Shown one piece after another: positions 56,372 through 64,000 of a stretch of DNA of 64,000 bases. The translations under genes and the position numbers were made by a program. This stretch comes from Alphaproteobacteria bacterium (lineage in GTDB: Bacteria; Pseudomonadota; Alphaproteobacteria; Caulobacterales; Maricaulaceae). The stretch covers positions 248,001 through 312,000 of the forward strand of contig WGOD01000002.1 in the NCBI GenBank assembly GCA_016124205.1, given 5' to 3'. Under the pieces are notes generated by a model. The model did no database searches. It was given only the letters and a program-made list of their open reading frames with translations, and was not told the origin of the DNA. Position 1 is the stretch's first letter. Each line of letters starts with the position of its first letter.

Positions 56372-56518
56372 CGCCCTATGTCCCGCCCGGGACTCATCGC
56401 GCGCGAGTCCCAGTCGACCGAAGGCTTAAATTGAATTAAGTGCCCGGTAAGCGCGCAAGAAGATGCGTGACGGCAGTAATCACGTCAGGTTTGTCGATTG
56501 AGTCAGGGACGCTCACAC

Positions 56519-57673
56519 ATGATCAAGACACTTTCTCTCAAGGCCGCCGCGACCGCGCTGGCGCTGTGCCTGTCTGCACCTGCGGCCATCGCCCAGGACG
56601 GGCTGGCCCCGCAATTCGCCCCGTTTGCCCGTTCCAACCATGCGAACGGTCCCGAGGTCGATTACGAAGTCTGGACCGGCCTGCTGCGCGACATCGTGCT
56701 GGACGTCGGCCTGTCGGATCGCGACCCGCCGGCCGGACGCCCGATCCTGACCGGTACGCGGATCAATACCGGCAATACCAGCCGGTTCCGCTTCGAAGGC
56801 AATCGCGTCGTCTATCACACCATGTCGGACGAATATCTGGACGCGATTTCGGAATATCGCCGCGACCTCGAAACTCTGCCGGACCGGGTCGATTTTTCGC
56901 GCCTGTCGTCGGACGAGCAGCTGGCCTACTGGATCAATCTCCACAATGCCGCGGTGATCGAACAGATCGCGCTCAACTATCCGGTGACGCGCCTGAACAA
57001 TTTCCGGATCAATGGCCAGTCCGTCTACGACGCGCCGATCCTGAACGTGTCGGGTGTGCCACTCAGCCTGAACGACATCCGCCTGCGGATCGTGTTCGCG
57101 CAGTGGAATGATCCGCTGGTGATCTACGGCTTCTTCAACGGCGCGATCGGCGGGCCGAACATCCTCCGCCACGCCTATACGGGCGAGAATGTCTGGACAT
57201 CTCTGCGCAACAATGGCGCCGAATTCGTCAACTCGCTGCGCGGTGTCGGCACGGCGCAGCACGAGCTGGAAGTCTCGGTCATCTATGAAGATGCCCAGCC
57301 CTACTTCTTCCCCGACTGGGAACGCGATCTCCGCGAACACCTGACGACGCTTGCGGTCGATTCCGCCTACGATCAGGTCCGCCGTGGCGGCCGCGTCGAC
57401 GCCGATGTCGAAGCCTGGGAAATCGCCGACCTGATCAATGGGTCGAGCCGGTGCACGGGCGGTGCGGGCGATCTGACGATCCAGTCCTATTCGGGCAACG
57501 GGGTCCGGGGACCGAGCATGTGCGGCACGCTTCCCCAGCACGCTGTCGACCTCATGACCGAAGTCCAGATCCGCCGTCTTGAGCTGATCCGGAACGGCAC
57601 CTATGGCCGTGTCTATGTCCGCGACATTCCGACGGATGATCCGGACACGCCGGAAGACGAATCCCAGCGTTGA
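56519..57673 (+). CDS. Secreted DUF547 protein
   Basis: A 384-residue protein with a signal peptide (MIKTLSLKAAATALALCLSAPAAIA) and a DUF547 domain, recognised by SSDEQLAYWINLHNAAVIEQ and the following INGQSVYDAPILNVSGV. The conserved Cys/His positions of some family members are not obvious here. Two cysteines occur late (SSRCTGG and SMCGTL). DUF547 domains resemble transglutaminase-like folds, but the function is unknown. I start at ATG 56519 with AGGGA upstream. The 147-base gap before it contains a TTAA-rich spot but no clear promoter. A strong hairpin follows the stop. Confidence 0.87.
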   Translation: MIKTLSLKAAATALALCLSAPAAIAQDGLAPQFAPFARSNHANGPEVDYEVWTGLLRDIVLDVGLSDRDPPAGRPILTGTRINTGNTSRFRFEGNRVVYHTMSDEYLDAISEYRRDLETLPDRVDFSRLSSDEQLAYWINLHNAAVIEQIALNYPVTRLNNFRINGQSVYDAPILNVSGVPLSLNDIRLRIVFAQWNDPLVIYGFFNGAIGGPNILRHAYTGENVWTSLRNNGAEFVNSLRGVGTAQHELEVSVIYEDAQPYFFPDWERDLREHLTTLAVDSAYDQVRRGGRVDADVEAWEIADLINGSSRCTGGAGDLTIQSYSGNGVRGPSMCGTLPQHAVDLMTEVQIRRLELIRNGTYGRVYVRDIPTDDPDTPEDESQR

Positions 57674-57697
57674 GCCCCATTCAAAGCTGACGGGTTT

Positions 57698-57746
57698 ACC
57701 TCCGGGGTTCGCGGTCTAGACTTGCCGCCGAACCCCGGAGGTTTTT
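57698..57746 (+). promoter_or_regulatory. Strong hairpin with U-tract enclosing the ribosome-binding site of the next gene
   Basis: ACCTCCGGGGTTCG (57698-57711) pairs perfectly with CGAACCCCGGAGGT (57729-57742), and CGG/CCG extends the stem with one bulge. TTTTT follows at once, then TTC ATG would begin the reductase gene. The GGAGG used as its ribosome-binding site is inside the 3' arm. It can act as a terminator of the DUF547 transcript and as a translational switch for the reductase. Confidence 0.7.
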
Positions 57747-57747
57747 C

Positions 57748-58740
57748 ATGAAAAAGCGCAAAATCGGCCCGTTCGAGGTCAACCCCATCGGTCTCGGCTG
57801 CATGGGTCTGTCGGCCTTCTACGGCCCGCCCACCGATCACGCCGACGCCGTCCGCCTGCTGCGGCAGGCCGTCGATCTGGGCGTCGACCATTTCGACACG
57901 GCCGAGCTTTACGGCCGGAACGAGGAATTGCTCGGCGAGGCGCTGGAAGGCCTGCGCGGCAAGATCCGCATCGCCACGAAGTTCGGACCGAAGATCCAGT
58001 TCGACGAGAACGGCAAGCGCGTCGGTCAGACGATCGACGGCTCACCCGCCAACATGCGCCGCGCCGTCGAGAATTCGCTGCGCTATCTGCGCACCGATCA
58101 CATCGATCTCTACTATCTGCACCGTCTCGACCCGAACACGCCGGTCGAGGAAACCGTCGGTGCGATGGGCGAGTTGGTGAAGGAAGGCAAGGTGCTCGCC
58201 ATCGGTCTTTCCGAGGTTAGCGGAGAGACGTTCGCGAAGGCGAACGCCACCCACCCCGTCGCGGCGGTTCAGAGCGAGTATTCGATCTTCACGCGCGACG
58301 TGGAAACGGTGCTGTTCGATCAGTTGCGCAAGGCGGGCGCGACGCTGGTCGCCTATTCGCCGCTCGGCCGTGGCCTGCTGACCGGCAGCTTCACCAAGGA
58401 CCACAAGCCCGGCGGCAAGGGCGAGTTCCGGTCCGGGGACATGTCCCCGCGGTGGGCGGAGGGCGCCTATGAGGCCAATCTGGCGCTCGTCGAGGAAGTG
58501 AAGGCGATCGCGGACGAGATCGGCGCGACGCCGGGTCAGGTCGCCCTAGCCTGGGTACTGTCGCGCGGCGAGGACATCGTGACCATCCCGGGCACGACCA
58601 AGCTGAAGAACCTTGAAGGCAATCTCGCCGCGGCAAAGGTGACGCTGAGCGCGGACCAGCTCAAACGGCTCGAGCCGCTCGCCGACAAGGTTCAGGGCGC
58701 GCGCTACAACGAGATGGGCATGGCCGCAGTCAATCGCTGA
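57748..58740 (+). CDS. Aldo/keto reductase
   Basis: A 330-residue NADPH-dependent oxidoreductase of the AKR type that reduces aldehydes and ketones in the cytosol. The catalytic tetrad is Asp50 (HFDTAELYG), Tyr55, Lys78 (IATKFG) and a His in YYLHRLDP. The C-terminal nucleotide-binding motif includes VTIPGTTKLKNLEGNLAAAK. It most resembles the AKR13-like YajO/Tas group. Its ribosome-binding site GGAGG is buried in a strong hairpin (57698-57742), so expression may need that structure to melt. A bidirectional terminator follows. Confidence 0.93.
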   Translation: MKKRKIGPFEVNPIGLGCMGLSAFYGPPTDHADAVRLLRQAVDLGVDHFDTAELYGRNEELLGEALEGLRGKIRIATKFGPKIQFDENGKRVGQTIDGSPANMRRAVENSLRYLRTDHIDLYYLHRLDPNTPVEETVGAMGELVKEGKVLAIGLSEVSGETFAKANATHPVAAVQSEYSIFTRDVETVLFDQLRKAGATLVAYSPLGRGLLTGSFTKDHKPGGKGEFRSGDMSPRWAEGAYEANLALVEEVKAIADEIGATPGQVALAWVLSRGEDIVTIPGTTKLKNLEGNLAAAKVTLSADQLKRLEPLADKVQGARYNEMGMAAVNR

Positions 58741-58769
58741 CGCGCCGTACCTCTGCCGAAACGAAAATA

Positions 58770-58791
58770 GCGGGACCCGGACGGGTCCCGC
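58770..58791. terminator. Bidirectional terminator between convergent genes
   Basis: GCGGGACCCG and CGGGTCCCGC form a perfect 10-bp stem with a two-base spacer. AAAATA lies on one side and CATTTGTT on the other, so it can end both the aldo/keto reductase and the convergent acidic-protein transcripts. Confidence 0.75.
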
Positions 58792-58821
58792 CATTTGTTC
58801 GTCCGCGAAGGCGGGGCGCTG

Positions 58822-59124
58822 TTAGTGCGCCGGCTCTTCGGCGACTTCCGTGACGGTTTCGTCGGTCGGCTCGGCGGCGACGTCTTCGGTCACAACCTCT
58901 TCGACGACGGTTTCGTCAGTCGCGACGGTTTCGTCGGCGACAACGTCCTCGACGATCAGGGCTTCAGCTTCAACGCCAACGGTTTCGTCGGTCGAAACGA
59001 CATCGGCGGCCACTTCGGTCGCGTCGGCGGTGGTGACGGCGTGGTCGTCGTGCTGCGTGGCATAGGCAGCGACAGAGATCATCGCCAGAGAGGCGACGGT
59101 AGCCAGAATAAGGCGGGTGCGCAT
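58822..59124 (-). CDS. Small secreted acidic repeat protein
   Basis: A 100-residue protein with a signal peptide (MRTRLILATVASLAMISVAAYA). The mature part of about 78 residues is almost entirely Glu, Asp, Val, Thr and Ala, with repeated DETV units (STDETVGVE, VADETVATDETVVEE, EPTDETVTE) and no aromatic residues or cysteines. It is probably intrinsically disordered. Such acidic Val/Thr repeats can bind cations or coat surfaces, but the role is unknown. I start at ATG 59124 with AGGA upstream; the longer frame to 59310 is not credible. Confidence 0.75.
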   Translation of the reverse strand: MRTRLILATVASLAMISVAAYATQHDDHAVTTADATEVAADVVSTDETVGVEAEALIVEDVVADETVATDETVVEEVVTEDVAAEPTDETVTEVAEEPAH

Positions 59125-59203
59125 TGCGCGGTCTTCCTGAAGAATGAGTTGGTGCGGACCCCGGGGCCGGCACCGCGATTTCTTGATCGCGGGCGGGCAT
59201 ATG

Positions 59204-59229
59204 CTCTTGCCGTCATGATTCCGCAAGAG
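59204..59229. promoter_or_regulatory. Candidate operator between the acidic-protein and LysR genes
   Basis: CTCTTGC and GCAAGAG form a perfect 7-base inverted repeat with a 12-base spacer that contains TCATGA. It lies in the 218-base divergent region, where a LysR-type regulator usually binds. LysR sites often have the T-N11-A pattern; this one has longer half-sites and so is only a candidate. Confidence 0.35.
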
Positions 59230-59342
59230 CCGTGATCGCCTGTAATGAAATGTGATCAGGGCGATCCGGGCGGGGCCTTCCCGGCGCTTTGGCTTGACGG
59301 GCTGGCGCAAAGCCGGAACAACCGGGTACGGGGAGAACGCCC

Positions 59343-60236
59343 ATGGATTGGGACAAGCTGAAAACCTTTCACGCCGCGGCCGAGGCCGGGTCGCTGACCG
59401 GCGCGGCCGATTCCCTGCTGCTGTCGCAATCGGCGGTCAGCCGGCAGATCGCGGCGCTGGAAGACACGCTCGGCGTGAAGCTGTTCCACCGGCATGCGCG
59501 CGGGCTGATCCCCACCGAGCCGGGCCGTCTGCTGCACGAGGTGACGAAAGAGATCGCCGCCAAGGTCGCGCTGGCCCGGTCCGTCGTTGACGACAGCCAT
59601 GACAACCCGTCCGGCGACCTGCGCGTCACCGCGCCGACGGCACTTGGCGCGATCTGGCTGGCACCGCGCATCGCGAAATTCCGTGACGCCTATCCCGATA
59701 TCCGGGTCCACCTCCTGCTCGACGACCACGAATTCGACATTGCGGGTCTGGAGGCCGATTGCGCGATCCGCCCGTGGGAATCGACCCAGAATGACGTGAT
59801 CCAGCGCAAGCTACTGACCGCGCGCCAGCACCTGTTCGCCAGCCAGTCCTATCTGGACCGCGAAGGCGCACCGAAATCGGTCGCCGATCTCGATAACCAC
59901 CAGATCATCCGCTATGGCCCGCCGCAGATGGCGCCGATCCGCAATCTGGAATGGGCGGCGTCAATCGGGCGGAAGCCGGGCGAGTCGCCCCGCCCCGCCG
60001 TGATGGAAGCGAATACGATCTACGCCATCCTGCGGGCCGTGGAATCGGGCATCGGCATTGCCGGCCTGCCCGACTATGTCACGCGCGACCACGACACGCT
60101 GGTTCAGGTGCTGCCGGAGACCGAAGGCCCGGAGTTCGACGTCTATTTCGTCTATCCGGGCGAGCTGCGCGGGTCGTCGCGCCTGTCGGTCTTCCGCGAA
60201 TTTCTGCTGCAGGAAGCCAAGGACTGGGAAAGCTGA
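59343..60236 (+). CDS. LysR-type transcriptional regulator
   Basis: A 297-residue regulator with an N-terminal winged helix (MDWDKLKTFHAAAEAGSLTG, then SQSAVSRQIAALEDTLGVKL) and a C-terminal periplasmic-binding-like effector domain (GDLRVTAPTALGAIWLAPRI). The C terminus is normal length. In alphaproteobacteria, a LysR of this type often sits near trxB, which fits here, though the target is unknown. It is divergent from the acidic secreted-protein gene, with a candidate operator between them, and followed by a strong terminator. Confidence 0.93.
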   Translation: MDWDKLKTFHAAAEAGSLTGAADSLLLSQSAVSRQIAALEDTLGVKLFHRHARGLIPTEPGRLLHEVTKEIAAKVALARSVVDDSHDNPSGDLRVTAPTALGAIWLAPRIAKFRDAYPDIRVHLLLDDHEFDIAGLEADCAIRPWESTQNDVIQRKLLTARQHLFASQSYLDREGAPKSVADLDNHQIIRYGPPQMAPIRNLEWAASIGRKPGESPRPAVMEANTIYAILRAVESGIGIAGLPDYVTRDHDTLVQVLPETEGPEFDVYFVYPGELRGSSRLSVFREFLLQEAKDWES

Positions 60237-60364
60237 ACGCGTCATGACGCAGTGCAGCAAAAACGCATGGCCGTTTTGACCTAACGTCTCTGGAACAAAA
60301 GCCCGGTCTCACGCATATTCGCTTCACGAACACGGCGCGACGCGCCACGTTCCCCTTCGAGATT

Positions 60365-60392
60365 GCATACCGTCTCCTCCCCGAGAGTATGC
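60365..60392. other. Imperfect stem in the 305-base LysR-dps gap
   Basis: GCATAC and GTATGC pair, with further TCTC/GAGA complementarity inside. The gap from 60237 to 60541 holds this stem, the terminator at 60398-60444 and the dps terminator at 60471-60500, and no credible coding frame. Together the first two could be the 3' part of a small RNA. Confidence 0.35.
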
Positions 60393-60397
60393 GACAC

Positions 60398-60444
60398 TGC
60401 GCCGGGCCCGTTCCCTCCCCTCGGGCCCGGCGCATTTCTTTTTG
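60398..60444 (+). terminator. Strong terminator after the LysR gene or a small RNA
   Basis: TGCGCCGGGCCCG and CGGGCCCGGCGCA form a perfect 13-bp stem with an 11-base pyrimidine loop, followed by TTTCTTTTT. Confidence 0.8.
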
Positions 60445-60470
60445 GGCCTCCCCTAACCGTTTCACGCATG

Positions 60471-60500
60471 AAAAAACCCCGGACGCGGTTGCGCCCGGGG
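60471..60500 (-). terminator. Terminator of the dps gene
   Basis: On the minus strand CCCCGGGCGC-AACC-GCGTCCGGGG forms a stem with one mismatch, followed directly by TTTTTT. It lies 41 bases after the dps stop. Confidence 0.8.
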
Positions 60501-60541
60501 CAGTTCCGGTTTGGCCTTGGTCAGGCCAGAGGCGAAAGCCC

Positions 60542-61009
60542 TCAGCCCAGCGTCGAGCGCAGCATCCAGGCCATCTTCTCGTGCGCCGACAGGCGCGGCG
60601 AGAGGATGTCTGCGGTCGCTTCGTCGCCGGTTTCACCGGCCTTCGCCAAGGCGGAACGTATCGTGGCGACGACGGTTTCATGGCCGGTCAGCAGATCGTT
60701 CAGCATGGCATCGGCCTTGGTCTCGGTCGCTTCGGACTTCACCGTCGCGAACTTGTCCATCGCGGCGTAGGAATTCGGAGCCGCGACGCCCAGCGCGCGG
60801 ACGCGTTCGGCCAGATCGTCAGTCGCCGACCACAGCTCGTTGTATTGCGTCTCGAACAGCATGTGCAGGTCGTGAAAGCGCGGCCCGGTCACATTCCAGT
60901 GGTAGGCGTGCGTCTTGAAATAAAGCGCGTAGGTATCGGCGAGCACGGCGGCAACCGCGTCAGCCATGGTTTCGCGCTGTTCTTGGGACAGGCCCATCTT
61001 GATCGTCAT
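60542..61009 (-). CDS. dps: Dps-family DNA-binding ferritin-like protein
   Basis: A 155-residue four-helix-bundle protein that forms dodecamers, oxidises and stores iron and protects DNA. The ferroxidase residues are visible in KTHAYHWNVTGPRFHDLHML and the following FETQYNELWSATDDLAERVR. The N terminus is short, without a strongly basic DNA-binding tail. It starts at the ATG at 61009. The 119-base upstream gap contains a 19-bp palindrome and AT-rich sequence, a likely control region for stress induction. Confidence 0.95.
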   Translation of the reverse strand: MTIKMGLSQEQRETMADAVAAVLADTYALYFKTHAYHWNVTGPRFHDLHMLFETQYNELWSATDDLAERVRALGVAAPNSYAAMDKFATVKSEATETKADAMLNDLLTGHETVVATIRSALAKAGETGDEATADILSPRLSAHEKMAWMLRSTLG

Positions 61010-61109
61010 ATCAGTCTCCTCGCATGGCGGCGGGGAGGCACCCGCCTTGCTTCTGTTCTGGATATGGGCTCAACCAAGCAATAAATCAAACAACTAATTA
61101 CTGTCGAAC

Positions 61110-61128
61110 CCATTGATCCGATCAATGG
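61110..61128. promoter_or_regulatory. Perfect 19-bp palindrome between aspartate aminotransferase and dps
   Basis: CCATTGATCCGATCAATGG has two perfect 9-base arms around one base. The inner part, TTGAT-CCG-ATCAA, has FNR/FixK half-sites but only three bases between them; the known site has four. It directly abuts the aminotransferase stop and lies 100 bases upstream of dps. It may be an operator for dps or a terminator hairpin. Confidence 0.45.
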
Positions 61129-62445
<1,317 letters not shown>

Positions 62446-62525
62446 TCATAAACCTGCCCTTCACCCGCCTTTGCTAGTGTTCATGGTGGGAACAACACAG
62501 CGCTCAGGCGTGTTGTGAGGGGACT

Positions 62526-62708
62526 ATGGCACAGCAAAACGCACATCGCAGAAACGCAGGAATGGGGTCGGTCACCGGCTTTGTTCTGGCGCTCGCGATG
62601 CTCGCCGCGACCGCCTTCGTGTTCATGCGCGCCCAGCCGTCCGATCAGGGCCTCGTCTGGGCTGACGTTCCGGCCGACGAACAGGTCGTTGCCGCCGCGA
62701 TGGACTAG
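62526..62708 (+). CDS. Small single-span membrane protein
   Basis: A 60-residue protein starting at the ATG at 62526 behind GAGGGG. A basic N terminus (MAQQNAHRRNAG) is followed by one hydrophobic helix (SVTGFVLALAMLAATAFVFM) and an acidic C-terminal tail (PADEQVVAAAMD). The strong ribosome-binding site and clean charge pattern support it as a real gene despite the size. Function unknown. Confidence 0.6.
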   Translation: MAQQNAHRRNAGMGSVTGFVLALAMLAATAFVFMRAQPSDQGLVWADVPADEQVVAAAMD

Positions 62709-62720
62709 AGCCTTCCGGGC

Positions 62721-63149
62721 TCAGGTCTTCCGGTCCTTCACCGGAATCACGAATTTCAGACCTGACCAGACCGCATCGACGGCGCAGACCTTGATGTCGA
62801 CCAGTCCGGCATCGAGCCCGATGCGCCGGACGGCATTGCCGTCCAGGGTCGTCGCCACGCCTGACGCCTTCTTGGGCCAGGAGATCCAGACCATGCCGGC
62901 CGGAACGAGGCGCGATTTCAGATCGCCGGCGAGCGCCTTGAGTGCCGCTTCCTGCTTCACGAAAACGTGGACATAGTCGAACCGGCCTTCGGGAAGGCTT
63001 GCTTCGTCGGCGTCAACACGCTCGGACCAGTCGTCAAACGCGTCGATCTCCGGGATGCCGCCCGGGTATCCGACGAACAGTGCCCGCATGCCCGGCCTGG
63101 CGCCGAGCTTCTTCATCAGGGGTGTGCCGGAATATCCGCTTTCGCTCAT
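62721..63149 (-). CDS. DUF3052 family protein
   Basis: A 142-residue cytosolic protein. It has the family features SGYSGTPLMKKLG at the start, MRALFVGYPGGIPE, the conserved WISWPKKASGVATTLDGNAV and the C-terminal DIKVCAVDAVWSGLKFVIP. I know no established function for DUF3052; the GYPGG and the WPKK motifs suggest a nucleotide- or phosphate-binding protein, but that is speculative. It converges on the small membrane protein gene and is divergent from the TonB-like gene. Confidence 0.87.
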   Translation of the reverse strand: MSESGYSGTPLMKKLGARPGMRALFVGYPGGIPEIDAFDDWSERVDADEASLPEGRFDYVHVFVKQEAALKALAGDLKSRLVPAGMVWISWPKKASGVATTLDGNAVRRIGLDAGLVDIKVCAVDAVWSGLKFVIPVKDRKT

Positions 63150-63228
63150 GCGGTGATGCTAGTGGCGCGAACGCATTCTGTCTTGTAGGGAGGAGGAGAG
63201 CGGGGTGCAGGTAGTTGAGTGAGGCGGC

Positions 63229-63909
63229 GTGGCCGATCTTGCCCGTACAATGCTGTCCCGGCACCAGCGTCTCGCCGCCCTCGGCGGCGGCGCGCTGATC
63301 AATGCCCTCCTGATTTTCGGTCTGATCCGGATGCCGCCCGGCACGATCGAGCCCTTCCGGGTCATCGACGTGACCTTCATTGTCCCCGCTGCCGAACCGG
63401 AGCCCGAGATCGTCGAAGAGGCAGTGCCAGAACCTGTCGCCGAGGATATTCCGCCCGAACCCGAACCGATCACGGAGCAACCCCCTGAAACGGTGCCGCC
63501 CTCATCGATTCAGGCCACGCCCAGCGAAGACCCGGTCTCGGCCCGGTTCGTGGACGAAGCCCCCGAATCTCCGCCCAGCGGGGACCGGGATGTCTATGCT
63601 GTCTCACCCGGTACGCGCTCGGTCCTGTCCGGCCTGCAATGCCCCGGCGATCCGGAAGGGTTCGCCCGCACCGGGGTGTGCGGCGACGGTGCGCGGCGCT
63701 ATGCCCGGATCGAAGCGCCGGCGGAAGACCTGGCGGCCGGATTTGACCTCAGTGCGGACCAGATACGGGCGCTATTCGGCGATACGGATCACATCTATGC
63801 GGGCCAGCCGACGCTCGACAATCCGGCGGCCCGGCGAAACCTGTCGACGGCTGACCAGATGCGCGACGCCCTGCCCGCCTCGCGCCCGGATCCGGCCTTC
63901 GGGGATTAG
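63229..63909 (+). CDS. Inner-membrane-anchored protein with TonB-like proline-rich region
   Basis: A 226-residue protein starting at GTG 63229 with GAGG upstream. A short cytosolic end and one helix (ALGGGALINALLIFGLIRM) are followed by a long Pro/Glu-rich stretch (AEPEPEIVEEAVPEPVAEDI, PPEPEPITEQPPETVPP), as in TonB or TolA. The C-terminal 100 residues have two cysteines (GLQCPGDP and TGVCGDG) and no recognisable TonB C-terminal fold. It may be a TonB-related spacer protein that spans the periplasm, or an unrelated anchored protein. The next gene starts 11 bases later. Confidence 0.75.
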   Translation: MADLARTMLSRHQRLAALGGGALINALLIFGLIRMPPGTIEPFRVIDVTFIVPAAEPEPEIVEEAVPEPVAEDIPPEPEPITEQPPETVPPSSIQATPSEDPVSARFVDEAPESPPSGDRDVYAVSPGTRSVLSGLQCPGDPEGFARTGVCGDGARRYARIEAPAEDLAAGFDLSADQIRALFGDTDHIYAGQPTLDNPAARRNLSTADQMRDALPASRPDPAFGD

Positions 63910-63920
63910 GGGAGAGGGAA

Positions 63921-64000
63921 ATGGGTTTGTTGTTGTTCGCAATCGCGTTGCTGCAGGCCTCGGAGGAACCCCCATCGCTTCTCGCGATTCCGGATTGCCC
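63921..64000 (+). CDS. Start of a secreted-protein gene, cut by the window end
   Basis: An ATG at 63921 preceded by GGAGAGGG opens a frame reading MGLLLFAIALLQASEEPPSL to the edge. The hydrophobic start looks like a signal peptide. It lies 11 bases after the TonB-like gene, so the two probably share a transcript. Only 26 codons are visible and no function can be given. Confidence 0.55.
   Translation, partial: MGLLLFAIALLQASEEPPSLLAIPDC

Noticed and set aside
56425..56440. TTAA-ATTGAA-TTAA as a CtrA binding site before the DUF547 gene
   Set aside because: The recognised CtrA site has seven bases between half-sites; here there are six, and no other copy is in the window.

Overview
The window looks like chromosomal DNA from a GC-rich alphaproteobacterium, probably a stalked or marine lineage near Caulobacterales, Maricaulales or Hyphomonadaceae. 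That placement is inference. It rests on the yqeY-dnaG-rpoD order, a DnaG whose zinc site has lost three of four ligands, an ELM1-like protein, trxB followed closely by a LysR gene, and dense GC-rich coding. I see no rRNA, CRISPR array, transposase, integrase or phage gene. There is one tRNA, on the minus strand at 32310-32386, with anticodon CAU.

Layout. 1-4.5 kb: the N-terminal part of an ArsR-methyltransferase regulator with a perfect 18-bp operator, a CPBP protease, a membrane-bound LuxR-type regulator, a secreted protein and EttA. 4.6-10.2 kb: a DPP-IV-like S9 peptidase, then a three-gene MacAB-like exporter operon. 10.3-14.7 kb: two secreted proteins (one an 8-cysteine peptide), a YgjP-type metallopeptidase overlapping free methionine-R-sulfoxide reductase, an AI-2E family exporter and a Na+/Ca2+ exchanger. 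14.7-22.7 kb: a 1322-residue FG-GAP/cadherin-like secreted protein, an M28-FnIII peptidase, a SulP transporter and a tandem Usp protein.

23.6-32.1 kb is a glycan decoration locus. It has glucose-1-phosphate cytidylyltransferase and CDP-glucose 4,6-dehydratase, a zinc-ribbon C-methyltransferase, a second methyltransferase, a Gfo/Idh/MocA oxidoreductase, a GtrA-type flippase, a GtrB-type lipid-linked glycosyltransferase and a large polytopic membrane protein. I read it as a Gtr-like three-component glycan modification system with its own route to an unusual, possibly C-branched, 6-deoxysugar carried on a lipid.

32.3-38.9 kb: the tRNA, a SIMPL protein, PanD, a run of envelope genes (secreted protein, M23 peptidase, a DUF4349 lipoprotein with a TonB-receptor-plug-like N terminus, a small secreted protein), YjbQ and a GNAT enzyme. 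38.9-43.4 kb: the macromolecular synthesis operon (rpoD, dnaG, yqeY). 43.5-51.9 kb: carA and carB, separated by a methyltransferase/phytanoyl-dioxygenase fusion and an orphan peptide-binding lipoprotein, then greA with a strong terminator. 51.9-64 kb: a duplicated small secreted protein, a BlaI repressor with an M56-M23 fusion sensor, ELM1, TrxB, a DUF547 protein, an aldo/keto reductase behind a hairpin that hides its ribosome-binding site, a small acidic secreted protein, LysR, Dps, an aspartate aminotransferase, DUF3052 and a TonB-like N-terminal protein.

The most unusual content is the CDP-sugar/Gtr locus (including an apparent AUC start for the cytidylyltransferase), the fusion enzyme between carA and carB, the plug-like/DUF4349 chimera, and two hairpins that enclose Shine-Dalgarno sequences.
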